DNA of 54,363 nt from Sphaerosporella brunnea (Eukaryota; Ascomycota; Pezizomycetes; Pezizales; Pyronemataceae): positions 1 to 54,363 of the forward strand of contig VXIS01000325.1 in NCBI GenBank assembly GCA_008704415.1, given 5' to 3'. A model generated the notes under the pieces. That model had not been told where the DNA came from. It saw only the letters and a program-made list of their open reading frames with translations, and made no database searches. Below, piece after piece: positions 22,241 to 31,312 of the stretch. Position 1 is the stretch's first letter, and every line of letters begins with the position of its first letter. Both the position numbers and the translations under genes were made by a program.

Positions 22241-22689
22241 CCTTCGACGGTTGCTACATTTCTTCGCGTTACCGCTTGTAGATCTAGCGATTCATGCATA
22301 TTTATGCTGCGACATGCGCTGCGTCTAGATGCGCTAGGAACCAGCCCTTCTGCGCCGCGAGCTATGTACCAATACACTTGGCGAGAAGGTCCGCCGCGCG
22401 AAGAGCTGGACAAACGCGTCCGTATTCTACGGCGCGTGCCGCGCCCCTTCACCGCGTTATGTTCTACGCGCTGCGGAATTGAGCGGACTGTCGCAGCGAC
22501 GATCGATTCCAGAGCAAAACGGCTGTACCAAGCATCGAAGAGAATGAACAGGCAGCGCAGCGCTGCTGGCTGCGATTTGTTCAGAACCTCAAGCGGAATT
22601 TGAAGGTGTCAATGATTGCACTGGAGATACTCCACTGGGAATCTTGTCGCGCAACTCGAACGTACTCCGCACCGATGGCAGTCACAACG
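22241..22689. other. Unassigned open frame region
   Basis: A 123-codon plus frame (22232-22603) starts in the tail of copy 13. It is rich in Arg and Ser and has no domain I know. I see nothing else. Confidence 0.35.
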
Positions 22690-23470
22690 CGTCATTCAGT
22701 TCGTGGCGGCCAATTTTAGCCGACGCCAAGCCGCGCTGGACTATAAATACCGCCTCTTCCACTTCTTTCCCGCTTCCTTTTTCACCTCTCGCTCTTTTTT
22801 CCATGCATCCCCCCCCCCCTCTTTCTTTACACCCCCACAATCCCTCAGACGCTTATTCAAAGTCTGATGAGTCACGGTCCAAGATCTTGCCCCCCCTCTT
22901 GACTGATGATAGTCTTGATGGTGAAGACGTTTGACCCAGATCAAGAAAGTCGCAAGCACATTATCTCAACACTGCAGTTTTGAGCGGCTATGGAACTGGT
23001 ACAGAGGTTGAGAACGGGCTTACATAAAAAGAAGGCTATTGCGTATCGTGCATACCTGCGTTATCTTGATTCTTCAGACGCTCATTGAAAGTCTGATGAT
23101 ACACGGTCCAACATCTTATTCATCTCGACTGACAATAGTCTTGATGACAGAGAGATGTCTGACCCAGATCAAGAAAGTCGCAAGCACATCATCTCAACAC
23201 TGCGGTTTCGAGCGGCTATGAAACTGATACAGAGGTTGAGAACGGGCTTACATGAAAGGGAGGCTATTGTGTATCGTGCATACCTGCATTATCGTGACTC
23301 TTCAGACGCTCATTGAAAGTTTGATGATGCACTGTCCAACATGTTGTTCATCTCGACAGAGAATAGTCTTGATGAATAAAGATGCATGACCCAGATCAAG
23401 GAAGACTGCGGGTTCCATAAAACTTTGAACCTGTTCGGAACAAACTTACATTGATATCGTGCTGCTGGCT
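22690..23470 (+). repeat. Structured-RNA repeat family, copy 14 (three tandem modules)
   Basis: The 14-mer is at 22719-22732 and TATAAATA at 22742-22749. Modules start near 22846, 23075 and 23303, a period of about 229 bp. Module 1 is the main type. Module 2 has an ACATCTT/AGATGT second hairpin. Module 3 has a third hairpin pairing GGTTC (23411-23415) with GAACC (23427-23431). This is the largest copy seen and shows that modules multiply in tandem. The tail at 23470-23760 matches that of copy 1. Confidence 0.85.
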
Positions 23471-23754
23471 ATACCCATTCAAGGGCGAATGGCTGGTGTA
23501 AGTTGCCATAAGCGACAATCAACATTGAATGATGTAGAAACGCCACGACCCCGCGTGCTCACGCTCTACAAGCCAATCTATGAGTAGAGTGTTCGACGTA
23601 CATTGTCCGAGTACCTCTCACTCCACGGAAGGCGGTCAGCCCTCTCTGTCCTCAGCATGTCGTGCTGGCGAAACCATTGAGGTTGAGCAGGGTTGAGATT
23701 ATAAGCAATGGTGGGTGATCATGCTGGGGGCGTGTCGGACACAGGACGACACCT

Positions 23755-23900
23755 ACGCCTAGTCGTCAATGTGGTCTCCATCGGGGTGCAGCACGAACAC
23801 CCTTCATAGCCAGAGGTTTTAGATTATCCCACTTGCGCCTAACCCAGCCGGCCGGGCGGGCTGGCTGTTGCTCAACCTGGACTTCACTGCGCTTCAGGTT
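23755..23900 (-). pseudogene. Inverted decayed fragment related to the 1029-1475 frame
   Basis: The reverse complement contains CAACAGCCAGCCCGC, GTGTTCGTGCTGCACCCC and GATGGAGACCACATTGACGA, which correspond to 1079-1220. Stop codons and length changes make it non-coding. In copy 1 the related frame is in the same direction as the repeat; here it is reversed. Confidence 0.6.
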
Positions 23901-23939
23901 CTTCATTGGAAACCACTCGCACACCCTCCATCACTCGAA

Positions 23940-24470
23940 TCAATGATTATCAATCGGCCAATTTTGGCCGACGCCAAGCCTCGCTGGACTATAAATACCA
24001 CCCTCTCCCACTTCCCTCCCGCTTCCTTTTTCACATCTCATACTTTTTTCCCGCCCACCCTCCCCGCCCTACTTCTTTTTTTACCCCAATCCCTCAGACG
24101 CTTATTCAAAGTCTGATGATTCACGGTCCAACATCTTGTGCATCTCGACACACGATAGTCTTGATGGCAAAGATGTACGACCCAGATCAAGAAAGTCGCA
24201 AGCACATTCTCTCAACACTGCACGTTTATACAGCTATGAACCTGGTGCAGAGGTTGGGAACGGGCTTACATAAAAGGAAGGCGATTGTGTATTCTGCATA
24301 CCTGCATCATCGTGACTCTTCAGACGCTCAATCAAAGTCTGACGCTGCACTGTGCAACATCTTCGTCTCGACACACGATCGTCTTGATGACAAAACATGT
24401 ATGGCCCAGATCAAGGATGAGTCAAAATCTCATAACGACGGGCGGTCCGGCAGGCTGCAAGTGATAAATC
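23940..24470 (+). repeat. Structured-RNA repeat family, copy 15
   Basis: The 14-mer is at 23967-23980 and TATAAATA at 23990-23997. Module 1 starts at 24095 and module 2 near 24321. The second hairpin of module 1 is complete: GGTC (24125-24128) with GACC (24179-24182) and ACATCTT (24131-24137) with AAGATGT (24170-24176). A 190-codon open frame (23906-24478) spans leader and both modules. The main-type modules carry a stop in this frame, so the frame is probably incidental. Confidence 0.8.
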
Positions 24471-24849
24471 CCTGTTGACGTCCATATCTTTGTGAGGACT
24501 GGACCTGGACAGTAGGTCAACCAGCCGTCCCGCCCGAGAGAGCCACGCTGGGCACATGGGAAGCTGCTGCTACAATCGGAGACGGAAAGTCTAGCACACG
24601 GCCCGTCCACCGATGCACGTCAATTCTGCTCTCCCAACGATCGCTTGACGGTGTCCGAGCTCCCGGTGAATAGGCGATCATCCCTACCCTAGCTCATTGC
24701 CGGCGTTGCGACTGAAAGTATTATGTGTGCGCGACGTGAGGCTCCCTGCTCACGCGCAGACAATGCTTCAGTGATCCCGTTGCCACGTTAAGGACTCCAC
24801 ACAAGCAAGTGCTGCTGTTCGCTGCCGTTCGCGGACGCAGTCATTGGCG
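24471..24849. other. No gene seen
   Basis: Only short frames; no repeat relation noted. Confidence 0.4.
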
Positions 24850-25060
24850 ATGGTCTAATTTTAGCCGACGCCAAGCCCGCCGCGTCTAAAAGCAATGTCC
24901 ATGCCAAACAGCACAAGTCCGCCTTCTTCACAATACCACCGCTGCACAATGCAACAGTCTTGATGGCGAAGATGCTGGACTTGAATACATCAAAGAAAGG
25001 GACACTAGCTGCCACACGGCATGCCGGTGGTCGGGAAAGATAGTGGCGAGCTTTGCCCGT
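24850..25060 (+). repeat. Structured-RNA repeat family, copy 16 (subfamily 4)
   Basis: The 14-mer is exact at 24864-24877; the TATA position has TAAAAGC. The leader is much shorter than in the main type. The stem CAAGTCC (24914-24920) pairs with GGACTTG (24977-24983), and an AACAGTCTTGATGGCGAAGA block identifies the module. The first and third hairpins are not recognisable, and a GTCGGGAAAG block replaces the usual module end. Confidence 0.7.
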
Positions 25061-25093
25061 GCTTTTGCACGATCGCGAGATCTCATGTTTGGC

Positions 25094-25375
25094 GGGAGCT
25101 AGTAGAGCACGCGGTTGTGGCTGCGTAACCTGGAGCTGCGGTCCCACACATGAGTTGGCACTCCACTCCAACAATCTTTCCATTTTCAAATGGGCACTTG
25201 GCTCTCACTGTGCCAACGCTCCTAGAGAATTGGTACATTCCACCCATAGCAAGTGTCAGCAGAGCGAGAGGTTGTATCTGGGTTGCTGACAATCCGCCAC
25301 TCAGGTCCCTCACAAGAGTTGGCACTCCACTCCAACAATCTTACCATTTTCAAATGGGCAGGCGGCTCCGAACGT
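25094..25375 (+). repeat. Tandem duplication upstream of copy 17
   Basis: The segment GAGTTGGCACTCCACTCCAA then CATTTTCAAATGGGCA occurs at about 25149-25198 and again at about 25315-25364, preceded in both by a GTCCC(T)CACA block. The period is about 167 bp. It lies directly upstream of the promoter block of copy 17, so it duplicates its upstream region. Confidence 0.75.
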
Positions 25376-25640
25376 GATTTTCGCCGACGCCAAGCCCGCC
25401 GCGTCTATAAAACCCCGCGACCCTGCTTCGCTCCTCCTCCATGCTAGTAACCACAAGTCCACCTGCTTCACAACATCACTACTGCATAATGCGACAGTCC
25501 TGATGACGAAGATGGTGGACTGGATCACATCAAACAAATGCAATTAGTCCCGACAATGGAAGGCAGACTAGCACCCACAAGACGAACCCTGCGGTCGGGG
25601 AAGAGAGTGGCGTGCCGTGCCATTGCTCTTAGACAATTGC
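25375..25640 (+). repeat. Structured-RNA repeat family, copy 17 (subfamily 4)
   Basis: The 14-mer is exact at 25383-25396 and TATAAAA is at 25406-25412 with the 9-bp gap. It shares GCCGCGTCTA, the short leader and the GTCGGG(G)AAG block with copy 16. The outer stem is AGTCCACC (25456-25463) with GGTGGACT (25514-25521), 8 bp and longer than in any other copy. Confidence 0.75.
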
Positions 25641-25960
25641 TACATAGCTGTATCGGGGTTTCCTTCGGCAGCTCCAGCTGCGCCACGCGACGAGTTTTAT
25701 CGCCACCTCTGTTCCACTGTGGACCACTACATTGCAAGCGTGCAACGCGTGATACTTGCCGCAGTCGCAGCGGCTGAGTCATAGGCTTTGGACATTCACC
25801 ACTCAATGTGTCGCGCGAACGGCTCGCACGATATGTATACAATTACTGATCTTGCGAGCACGACCCTCCTTTTTCGCCCAGGGAGAAATGATATCTCTAC
25901 AAAATGGTCAGTCACGAGTGGCCTAGATAACTGTGATCATGTAGCCCGAGTGACCTCACT
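25641..25960. other. No gene seen
   Basis: Short overlapping frames on both strands without domains. Confidence 0.4.
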
Positions 25961-25965
25961 AAGTA

Positions 25966-26869
25966 CTAGGGTGCAAGGGTAAGTCGGGCCCCTTCCTGAA
26001 AAGGTATCGTGGGTTTCCAGCCACAGAAAATGGCCAGCTGGCATCCTCGGGTGCACACAACACGCTACACAACCACCGTCAAACACACAACAATCGTCAA
26101 TCATGAAGTTGAAGGGCACCCGTGGAGAGCCACCACAAGGCAAGCGATACTTGGAAACGACTTGAGATGAGAATACAGATAATCACTTTACGTGAGCACG
26201 CACCGCGGACGAAGAATACCATCCCGACTGCGTCGAAGAAACTACCGAAAAAGGACGCGCAAGCAAGATGGCTTGGGGAGCCTTCTGTGGAAACCTAAAG
26301 TCCTCTCTTGTTTGGATACCCGGCAAAGCGAAAGTCAACTCTCAGTTTTACGTGGAGCAAGTGATGGGGCCACATCTGGTTCCCTTTTGGCATCGCTGTT
26401 GTGAAGAATATGGGTGGCCAAAGGTTGTTGAAGATGGGGCACCGGGACACAAGGGACAGGCCACGGATTATCGGGCTCTCAACGGGATGGATGTCATTCA
26501 GTGGCCAGCACAATCTCGCGACTTGAACCCGATTGAGTGTTTCTGGGTGGATATTGAGACTGAGCTAGGAGAAATATTTGGCAGAGTGAGCAATGTAGAG
26601 GACTTGCAGATGTGTGTTACGACGGTATGGGATGTGATCACCGAAGAACGTCTGGATAGCTTGATTAGAAGCATGCCTGAACGTTCGCACAAAGTTATTG
26701 ATGCTGGAGGCAATGCAATACCATATTAGAGTAGATAGAAAATGAGGGGCCTGACTTTTTTCACTCACGTCTTTTAATCATCAAAGAGCACGCAGATTCC
26801 CCTAATCAGCCTAGAACGTGAACTCACTACCGTTTTAGGAAGGGGGCCCGACTTTCACCTACACCCGAG
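25966..26869 (+). mobile_element. Tc1/mariner element, 904 bp, internally deleted
   Basis: The ends are inverted repeats of about 38 bp: the left begins CTAGGGTGCAAGGGTAAGTC and the reverse complement of the right begins CTCGGGTGTAGGTGAAAGTC; both go on with GGGCCCC. TA is present on each side (25964-25965 and 26870-26871), the typical Tc1/mariner target duplication. Full-length relatives are usually near 1.5-2 kb, so the 5' half of the transposase has been lost. The ends look intact enough for mobilisation by an outside transposase. Confidence 0.9.
26196..26729 (+). pseudogene. Tc1-family DDE transposase, 5'-truncated
   Basis: The frame is open from just after an in-frame TGA at 26193 and has an internal Met at 26268. 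It shows the catalytic domain of Tc1-like transposases: an acidic ADEEYHPDC region with the likely first Asp, WGAF, EDGAPGHKG with the second Asp, and WPAQSRDLNPIECFW with the catalytic Glu. The two last acidic residues are 33 residues apart, close to the DD34E spacing. The N-terminal paired HTH domains are missing; only a short frame from an ATG at 26103 (MKLKGTRGEPPQ) may be a relic of the original start. It cannot encode an active enzyme. Confidence 0.85.
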
Positions 26870-26871
26870 TA

Positions 26872-27450
26872 CAACTTCCACGCATCACAAACCATCCAAG
26901 TCTTGGTGGGTTAACGGTGGCGAATTGACAAGTTCCAGCGCTGACTGCAGCACCTTGGCTTCGAATACCTGTCGGATCGTTTCGCGGGATAAGGAAGTGA
27001 CTGGAGACGCCTGGGAAGACTTTTCTGTTTTTTTTTTATTCACTTTGCTTGCAAGTTACCACGGGGCGTTGATGACCAACTGAAGGCGCTGGTACTCTTG
27101 CCAGTCGTACTGAGGGTCTCAGCCGTCATGTAATATCTTAGAGGCAATGGAAACAGCGGAGGAAGTCTATTGAAACAAAGCCTTGGGCCGTTTTTTGCAG
27201 TTCTGAGTCCCAGTTGACCCCACGGAGAGGTGATCACTCATGTAGAGCAATGCGGGTATTAAACAGCCTTCGTGGAATGGAATACTGCGTGCCATCTGAC
27301 TGTTTCCTCCAGATTGGAAGAAGCAACACATCGCCCTGCGTTCAGGTCACTGTGGGACGCTGTGTGTTCCTTCGCCGGCGAGCTGACATGGTGTGAAGTC
27401 TGCAACATGCAGGCGCAAGAAAGAGTGATTTCTATTGTTTGACCCGCAGT
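26872..27450. other. No gene seen
   Basis: A T-rich run lies near 27027-27038. Frames are short and overlapping. Confidence 0.4.
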
Positions 27451-27458
27451 GTCACACA

Positions 27459-27776
27459 CTACTGTTGTGTTACAGGTATCAAGGTTCGACGAGCCCTTGA
27501 TAGTAGCGATATCCAGGTTGAGCAAGGCAGGACACTATCCATTATCGTCTCACTATCTACCGGAATAAACACCCTCTCAGTAGTCCCAGCGGAAGTCAGT
27601 ACAGTAAAGTCATTCGGATGTGCGTATGGTAACGAGAGGTTTCCAACAACATTCCGTTTTGTACCTAGATCCACTTTCCTGTTCTGGGATTCTGCAGGCC
27701 TGTCATAACCAGTGATGCTGCCTTTCCACTTGTATTCGACAATGTGGACATCCAGTTCTGAAAGAGGGTGAAGCAC
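27459..27776 (-). CDS. Unrecognised frame, possible exon of a decayed gene
   Basis: The 105-codon minus frame has an ordered, beta-like composition (LDVHIVEYKWKGSITGYDR and later TTERVFIPVDSETI), unlike the low-complexity chance frames around it. A second minus frame upstream (27827-28120) contains HGSWIVDIGIADTKPNHVV, and a third lies at 28289-28600. They could be exons or frameshifted pieces of one minus-strand gene covering about 27.4-28.6 kb. I found no splice sites that join them convincingly and recognise no family. Confidence 0.25.
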   Translation of the reverse strand: MLHPLSELDVHIVEYKWKGSITGYDRPAESQNRKVDLGTKRNVVGNLSLPYAHPNDFTVLTSAGTTERVFIPVDSETIMDSVLPCSTWISLLSRARRTLIPVTQQ

Positions 27777-28600
27777 TACCGGCCCAGGCGCAACCCTGGT
27801 TTGTTGAAACCTCCATCATATAATGGCTAATCCGGGGATCTCTGCTGAAGATAGTGACTGCGAATGCCAAACTCAACTTTGTGGCATAGAAGCAGTCCAA
27901 TTCGGGAAACAACGTGGTTGGGTTTTGTGTCCGCAATCCCAATATCGACAATCCAGGAACCATGGTTCACTGGATGATAAAACTCAGAGGTTGGCAAGTC
28001 GGTGACTGTGCAGGACGAAGGCAGAACCATAAAAGATCTTCGGTAACCGGAGCCTTCGAAAGCAGGAGCCGATGGTGCTTGCCTTCCTTTCCATCCGTTG
28101 CGGATGGGATAGAGAAACATTTATCGCCCTGCCACTAGATGATCATGCGGTGCCTTCGCTGGTCCACATTTCCGTCTTCTCCCATCGTCTGATGTAATCG
28201 GCCCCATCAGGATTCTCATTTGACGGTGTTCGGTTTCAATCAGGCCACATCTAGTGCAGATTATAAAGATCGATAGTTGTTCTTCCTGTCAGCTGGTGTC
28301 TGCGAAGCACAATATCGTGTCAAAGTCTCCAAGCAAATTTTTTCTCAAGCCATCAGCGTGCTCCACAAGTTGCCGAGAGAACCAAGCTATCCAATCCATC
28401 CGTGCAGTCGCGGTTTCCACCATGTATCGCCCATTTTGTGGAGATTGTAACCGTTGGCTCCACCGCGATGTTCTCCTCAAGCTCTGGGTTTTATCACGGC
28501 TGATGGGAGGCGTGTAGCTTGCGGTACCATGGTCTAATCTCCACCGCCGAAGTGCTGATTTTGTATTCCATTCCTGGGAGACAGCATTGCGGGATAACAC

Positions 28601-29215
28601 CGTGCATAACCATCAAGTGTGAAGGTGGATCTTGGGCTTCGGCAACGCCTCGGCTCACTATTGTGGCATCTTCAATTCACCGTCGAGCTGCCGTCTTCCG
28701 AAATTCGTATACGTTGCAGAGCCCGCGCTGCTGTGGTGGCCGTATGTTGTTGAATTAATTCGCGTGCCTTCCCCTCTTGGACACCGTTATCGTTTCCCGT
28801 GTTCGCTCGGGTGTAAACGACAGCGTGAAGTGTTGGTGTCGATAAATCTCGAGACCAACCGAGCATCGTGTCATTGCACATTCCTGCGGCGAGTTGGAAT
28901 CAGCACGTTCTCTTGAGCAGGGGGGGATGAGATCACGTCGCCTGTTGAACTGCCGATGGTTACTTTTCTCTTTGCTCGGGTGTTGAATTGTGACGTGGCC
29001 ATTAAGGTGGGGAAGTAATAATACTGACAAGCGTCGAGACATTTTGATGATAGCAGTGGGGTGCCATACCTGCGTCTGTATCCAAATCTGTGCAGTCAAT
29101 CGGGCGCTTTCGTGGTGTTATCTACTCCTGACAAACCTGACGGTCTACGCTTTTGGTGTCCGCCAATCGCCTAATGCCGTCTGTGGCCAGGCATTCGGCG
29201 ATGGCAAAATCCACT
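28601..29215. other. No gene I can support
   Basis: A 114-codon minus frame (28755-29099) is Arg-rich with no domain. Confidence 0.35.
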
Positions 29216-29218
29216 CCA

Positions 29219-29242
29219 AAAAAAAAAAAAAAAAAAAAAAAA
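29219..29242 (+). repeat. Homopolymer A tract (about 23-24 bases)
   Basis: An uninterrupted A run lies about 105 bp beyond the stop codon of the minus-strand gene 29348-31194. No target duplication or retroelement frame was found next to it. Confidence 0.9.
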
Positions 29243-29347
29243 TCGAAAGCGAGAGCGCGAAAACATCATTGAGCATCAAAGAACAAACAAAGCAACATTG
29301 AAGAGAAAAGGCACAGCAGACGTGCGATCAACAAACTTGAAAGCCAC

Positions 29348-31194
29348 CTAAATGCGGAGAAGCTCCTGGGCCTTGATAGTCTGGTTGATGGGCAGGCCGG
29401 TCAAGAAGTAAGTCGCTCCCCAGGGAGCACTACCGTTAGCCAGAGGCGCCGGGCCTTCCCAAAAAGAAAGCGGCTGTATGAGTGGGAAAAAGTGCCCACA
29501 AACCCACTGGCAGAGAATGACCATGCCGATGCTGAAGGCCAGAGTTATCTCTGTGAACCATCCACGAACCCAGAGCTGACGCACCACGTGCCACGGGTAA
29601 AAAACCAAGTGCTTGAGTAGGAACGGTCGCACTTTATCGGTGAGGACGGGGTGATGGTAAACGCGCTCGATGACGTTCGTCAGAGACAACTGGCCGATCT
29701 GCTCTTGGTCGGACTCGTGGAGAAGGAGGCGATGGAGGAACTCGCGAATTCTCTGTCCAAAGGTGGGAGGAGTCGGGGGAACCACGTCTTCCCAGAGTGG
29801 CACAACTGGGGCTTCGGCTGGCGGCGGGGGGGACTCGCAATCGGCGGGTTCGCAATCGGCGGGTTCGCAAGCGGCGGGTTCACAATCGGCGGGTTCGCAA
29901 TCGGCTGGTTCGTGATCGGCGTTCTCCTCGGCGCACTCGGGAACGAGAGAGCCACTGAGGTAGGAGTACCTGTACGCGACGCGACCACTAGGGCTGCAAG
30001 GGTCAGTCAAGCAAGGGCAATCAATGTGAGAAATACGTACCCGGGCTCAAAGGTGTCCTCGACATCGGGGATTTGCCACCACCAGCTGTCTTCGGGCTCG
30101 CGATAGTCGGCGATGCTGGGGTCGCGCCAGCGCACCTGCCGCCGGCCGGCGAAGATCATGGGAAGTACCTCCGCGGCCCAGGCCTTCAGACCTTGATCTC
30201 GAATCGTAACAGGGCGGGGATCGTCAACGGAGTAGCGACGGTTCGAGTCGATGTCGATGATGATGTGTTCCCGCTGTTCGTCGGCATTGCCGTGTGGGAT
30301 GTCGGATGTAGACGCTCGGTGTATAGCAATTTTCGGCTTCTCGCGATGTCCATTCAGGATTTCTTCCATCTTGCGGAAGGCGGCGGCGTCGGCAGAGGGG
30401 AGGTTGCCAGTAGACACGGACTTGCCAACGGCTTCGGCACGGCTCAAAGATCGAGCGCCCTTGAGGATCGACTTGAGCACTGGCGGCGGCGGTGTGGGGG
30501 CCTCGCCGTTTCCTGTGCCGCCGGTTTCCTCCTTCTCATCTGTCGTGATGCCATTGGTGTCTCTCATGGCTGCAAAGATTTCGCGCTCCTGGACCCTCTC
30601 GTGCTCGGAAATCGAGCTACCGGTGCCAGCACGTGGACGTGCGCCGTTCGGACTGTTTGCAACCGCGTCGCGGGCAGCACCAGGCGGTGAGATGCCATGC
30701 TGACGATAGACCTCGCGCAGTACCGGACACGCGGTGACGCGTCTCAATTGTCCAGACGGCACATAATGGGCAAACGGCAGGATGTGCGGACCGACGAATT
30801 GCATTTCCCCGGGCGTCGGCTGGTGCATCGCGTTCGGAAGGAAAAACAGGTGGTCGCCCAGGTGGAGGGTCACCATAGGCCCAGCTGTGCGAGCGCTCTC
30901 CAACGCTCTGGCGATGATAGCATATTCCTCCGGAGTGGCGTCATCGATGGTGGCATGTGGTCGAGGGTTTGGCGTTCTCTCAGCGGTGGTTGAACCCTCG
31001 GTTTCCGCGACAGTCGCTACCGAGGCGGGTCGAGAGCCCTCAGCGCGGCTTGACAAGCGACCCGATGTCGAGCCAGATGCAGACTCGGAAGCTCTGGGAC
31101 GCTGCTGGTTTATCGCGGGGTTTCCCTCGCTAGGACGGGAAGGAGTCGCCGGTTCTGCGCGCGAGCGTTGGCGAGCGGACGGGGTAGGCGGCAT
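29348..31194 (-). CDS. Hypothetical protein, 599 residues, Cys-Glu-Pro-Ala-Asp repeats and C-terminal membrane segment
   Basis: The gene has two exons on minus, 31194-30041 and 29993-29348, with a 47-nt intron (30040-29994; GTACGT donor, CTTGCAG acceptor, CTGAC-type branch site). Splicing keeps frame and gives 600 codons including the stop. Residues 1-80 are low-complexity (Ser, Pro, Arg). About 80-180 looks folded (EEYAIIARALESAR, MVTLHLGDHLFFLPN). Residues about 410-438 hold repeats of CEPAD, coded by a 15-bp DNA repeat. Residues 534-557 (EITLAFSIGMVILCQWVCGHFF) form one clear membrane helix, followed by about 40 residues. No signal peptide is seen. I recognise no family; a C-terminally anchored membrane protein is inferred. 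Plus-strand frames over the same DNA are shadows. Confidence 0.75.
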
Positions 31195-31229
31195 GGTGTT
31201 GGTGATGATGAGAGATGAGGAGGAGACAC

Positions 31230-31312
31230 GGGGGGTGAGGAGTTAAGGGGGTGAGGGGGTGAGGTGGTAAGGGGGTAAGGGGGGTAAGGGGGTGAAGAGA
31301 GAAAAGGATGGA
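31230..31312 (+). repeat. G-rich degenerate tandem repeat upstream of the 599-residue gene
   Basis: Units such as TAAGGGGG and TGAGGGGG repeat irregularly. On the coding strand of the neighbouring gene this is a polypyrimidine tract 40-120 bp before the start codon, a position typical of fungal 5' leaders or promoters. At least four G runs of 5 or 6 could form a quadruplex. Confidence 0.7.

Noticed and set aside
23906..24478. A 190-codon frame over copy 15.
   Set aside because: It is translated leader and modules of the repeat family; the other copies do not keep it open.
29651..30703. Long plus-strand frames of 150-205 codons.
   Set aside because: They are the opposite strand of the two-exon 599-residue gene, and their Gly/Arg/Ser content reflects the repeats on the other strand.
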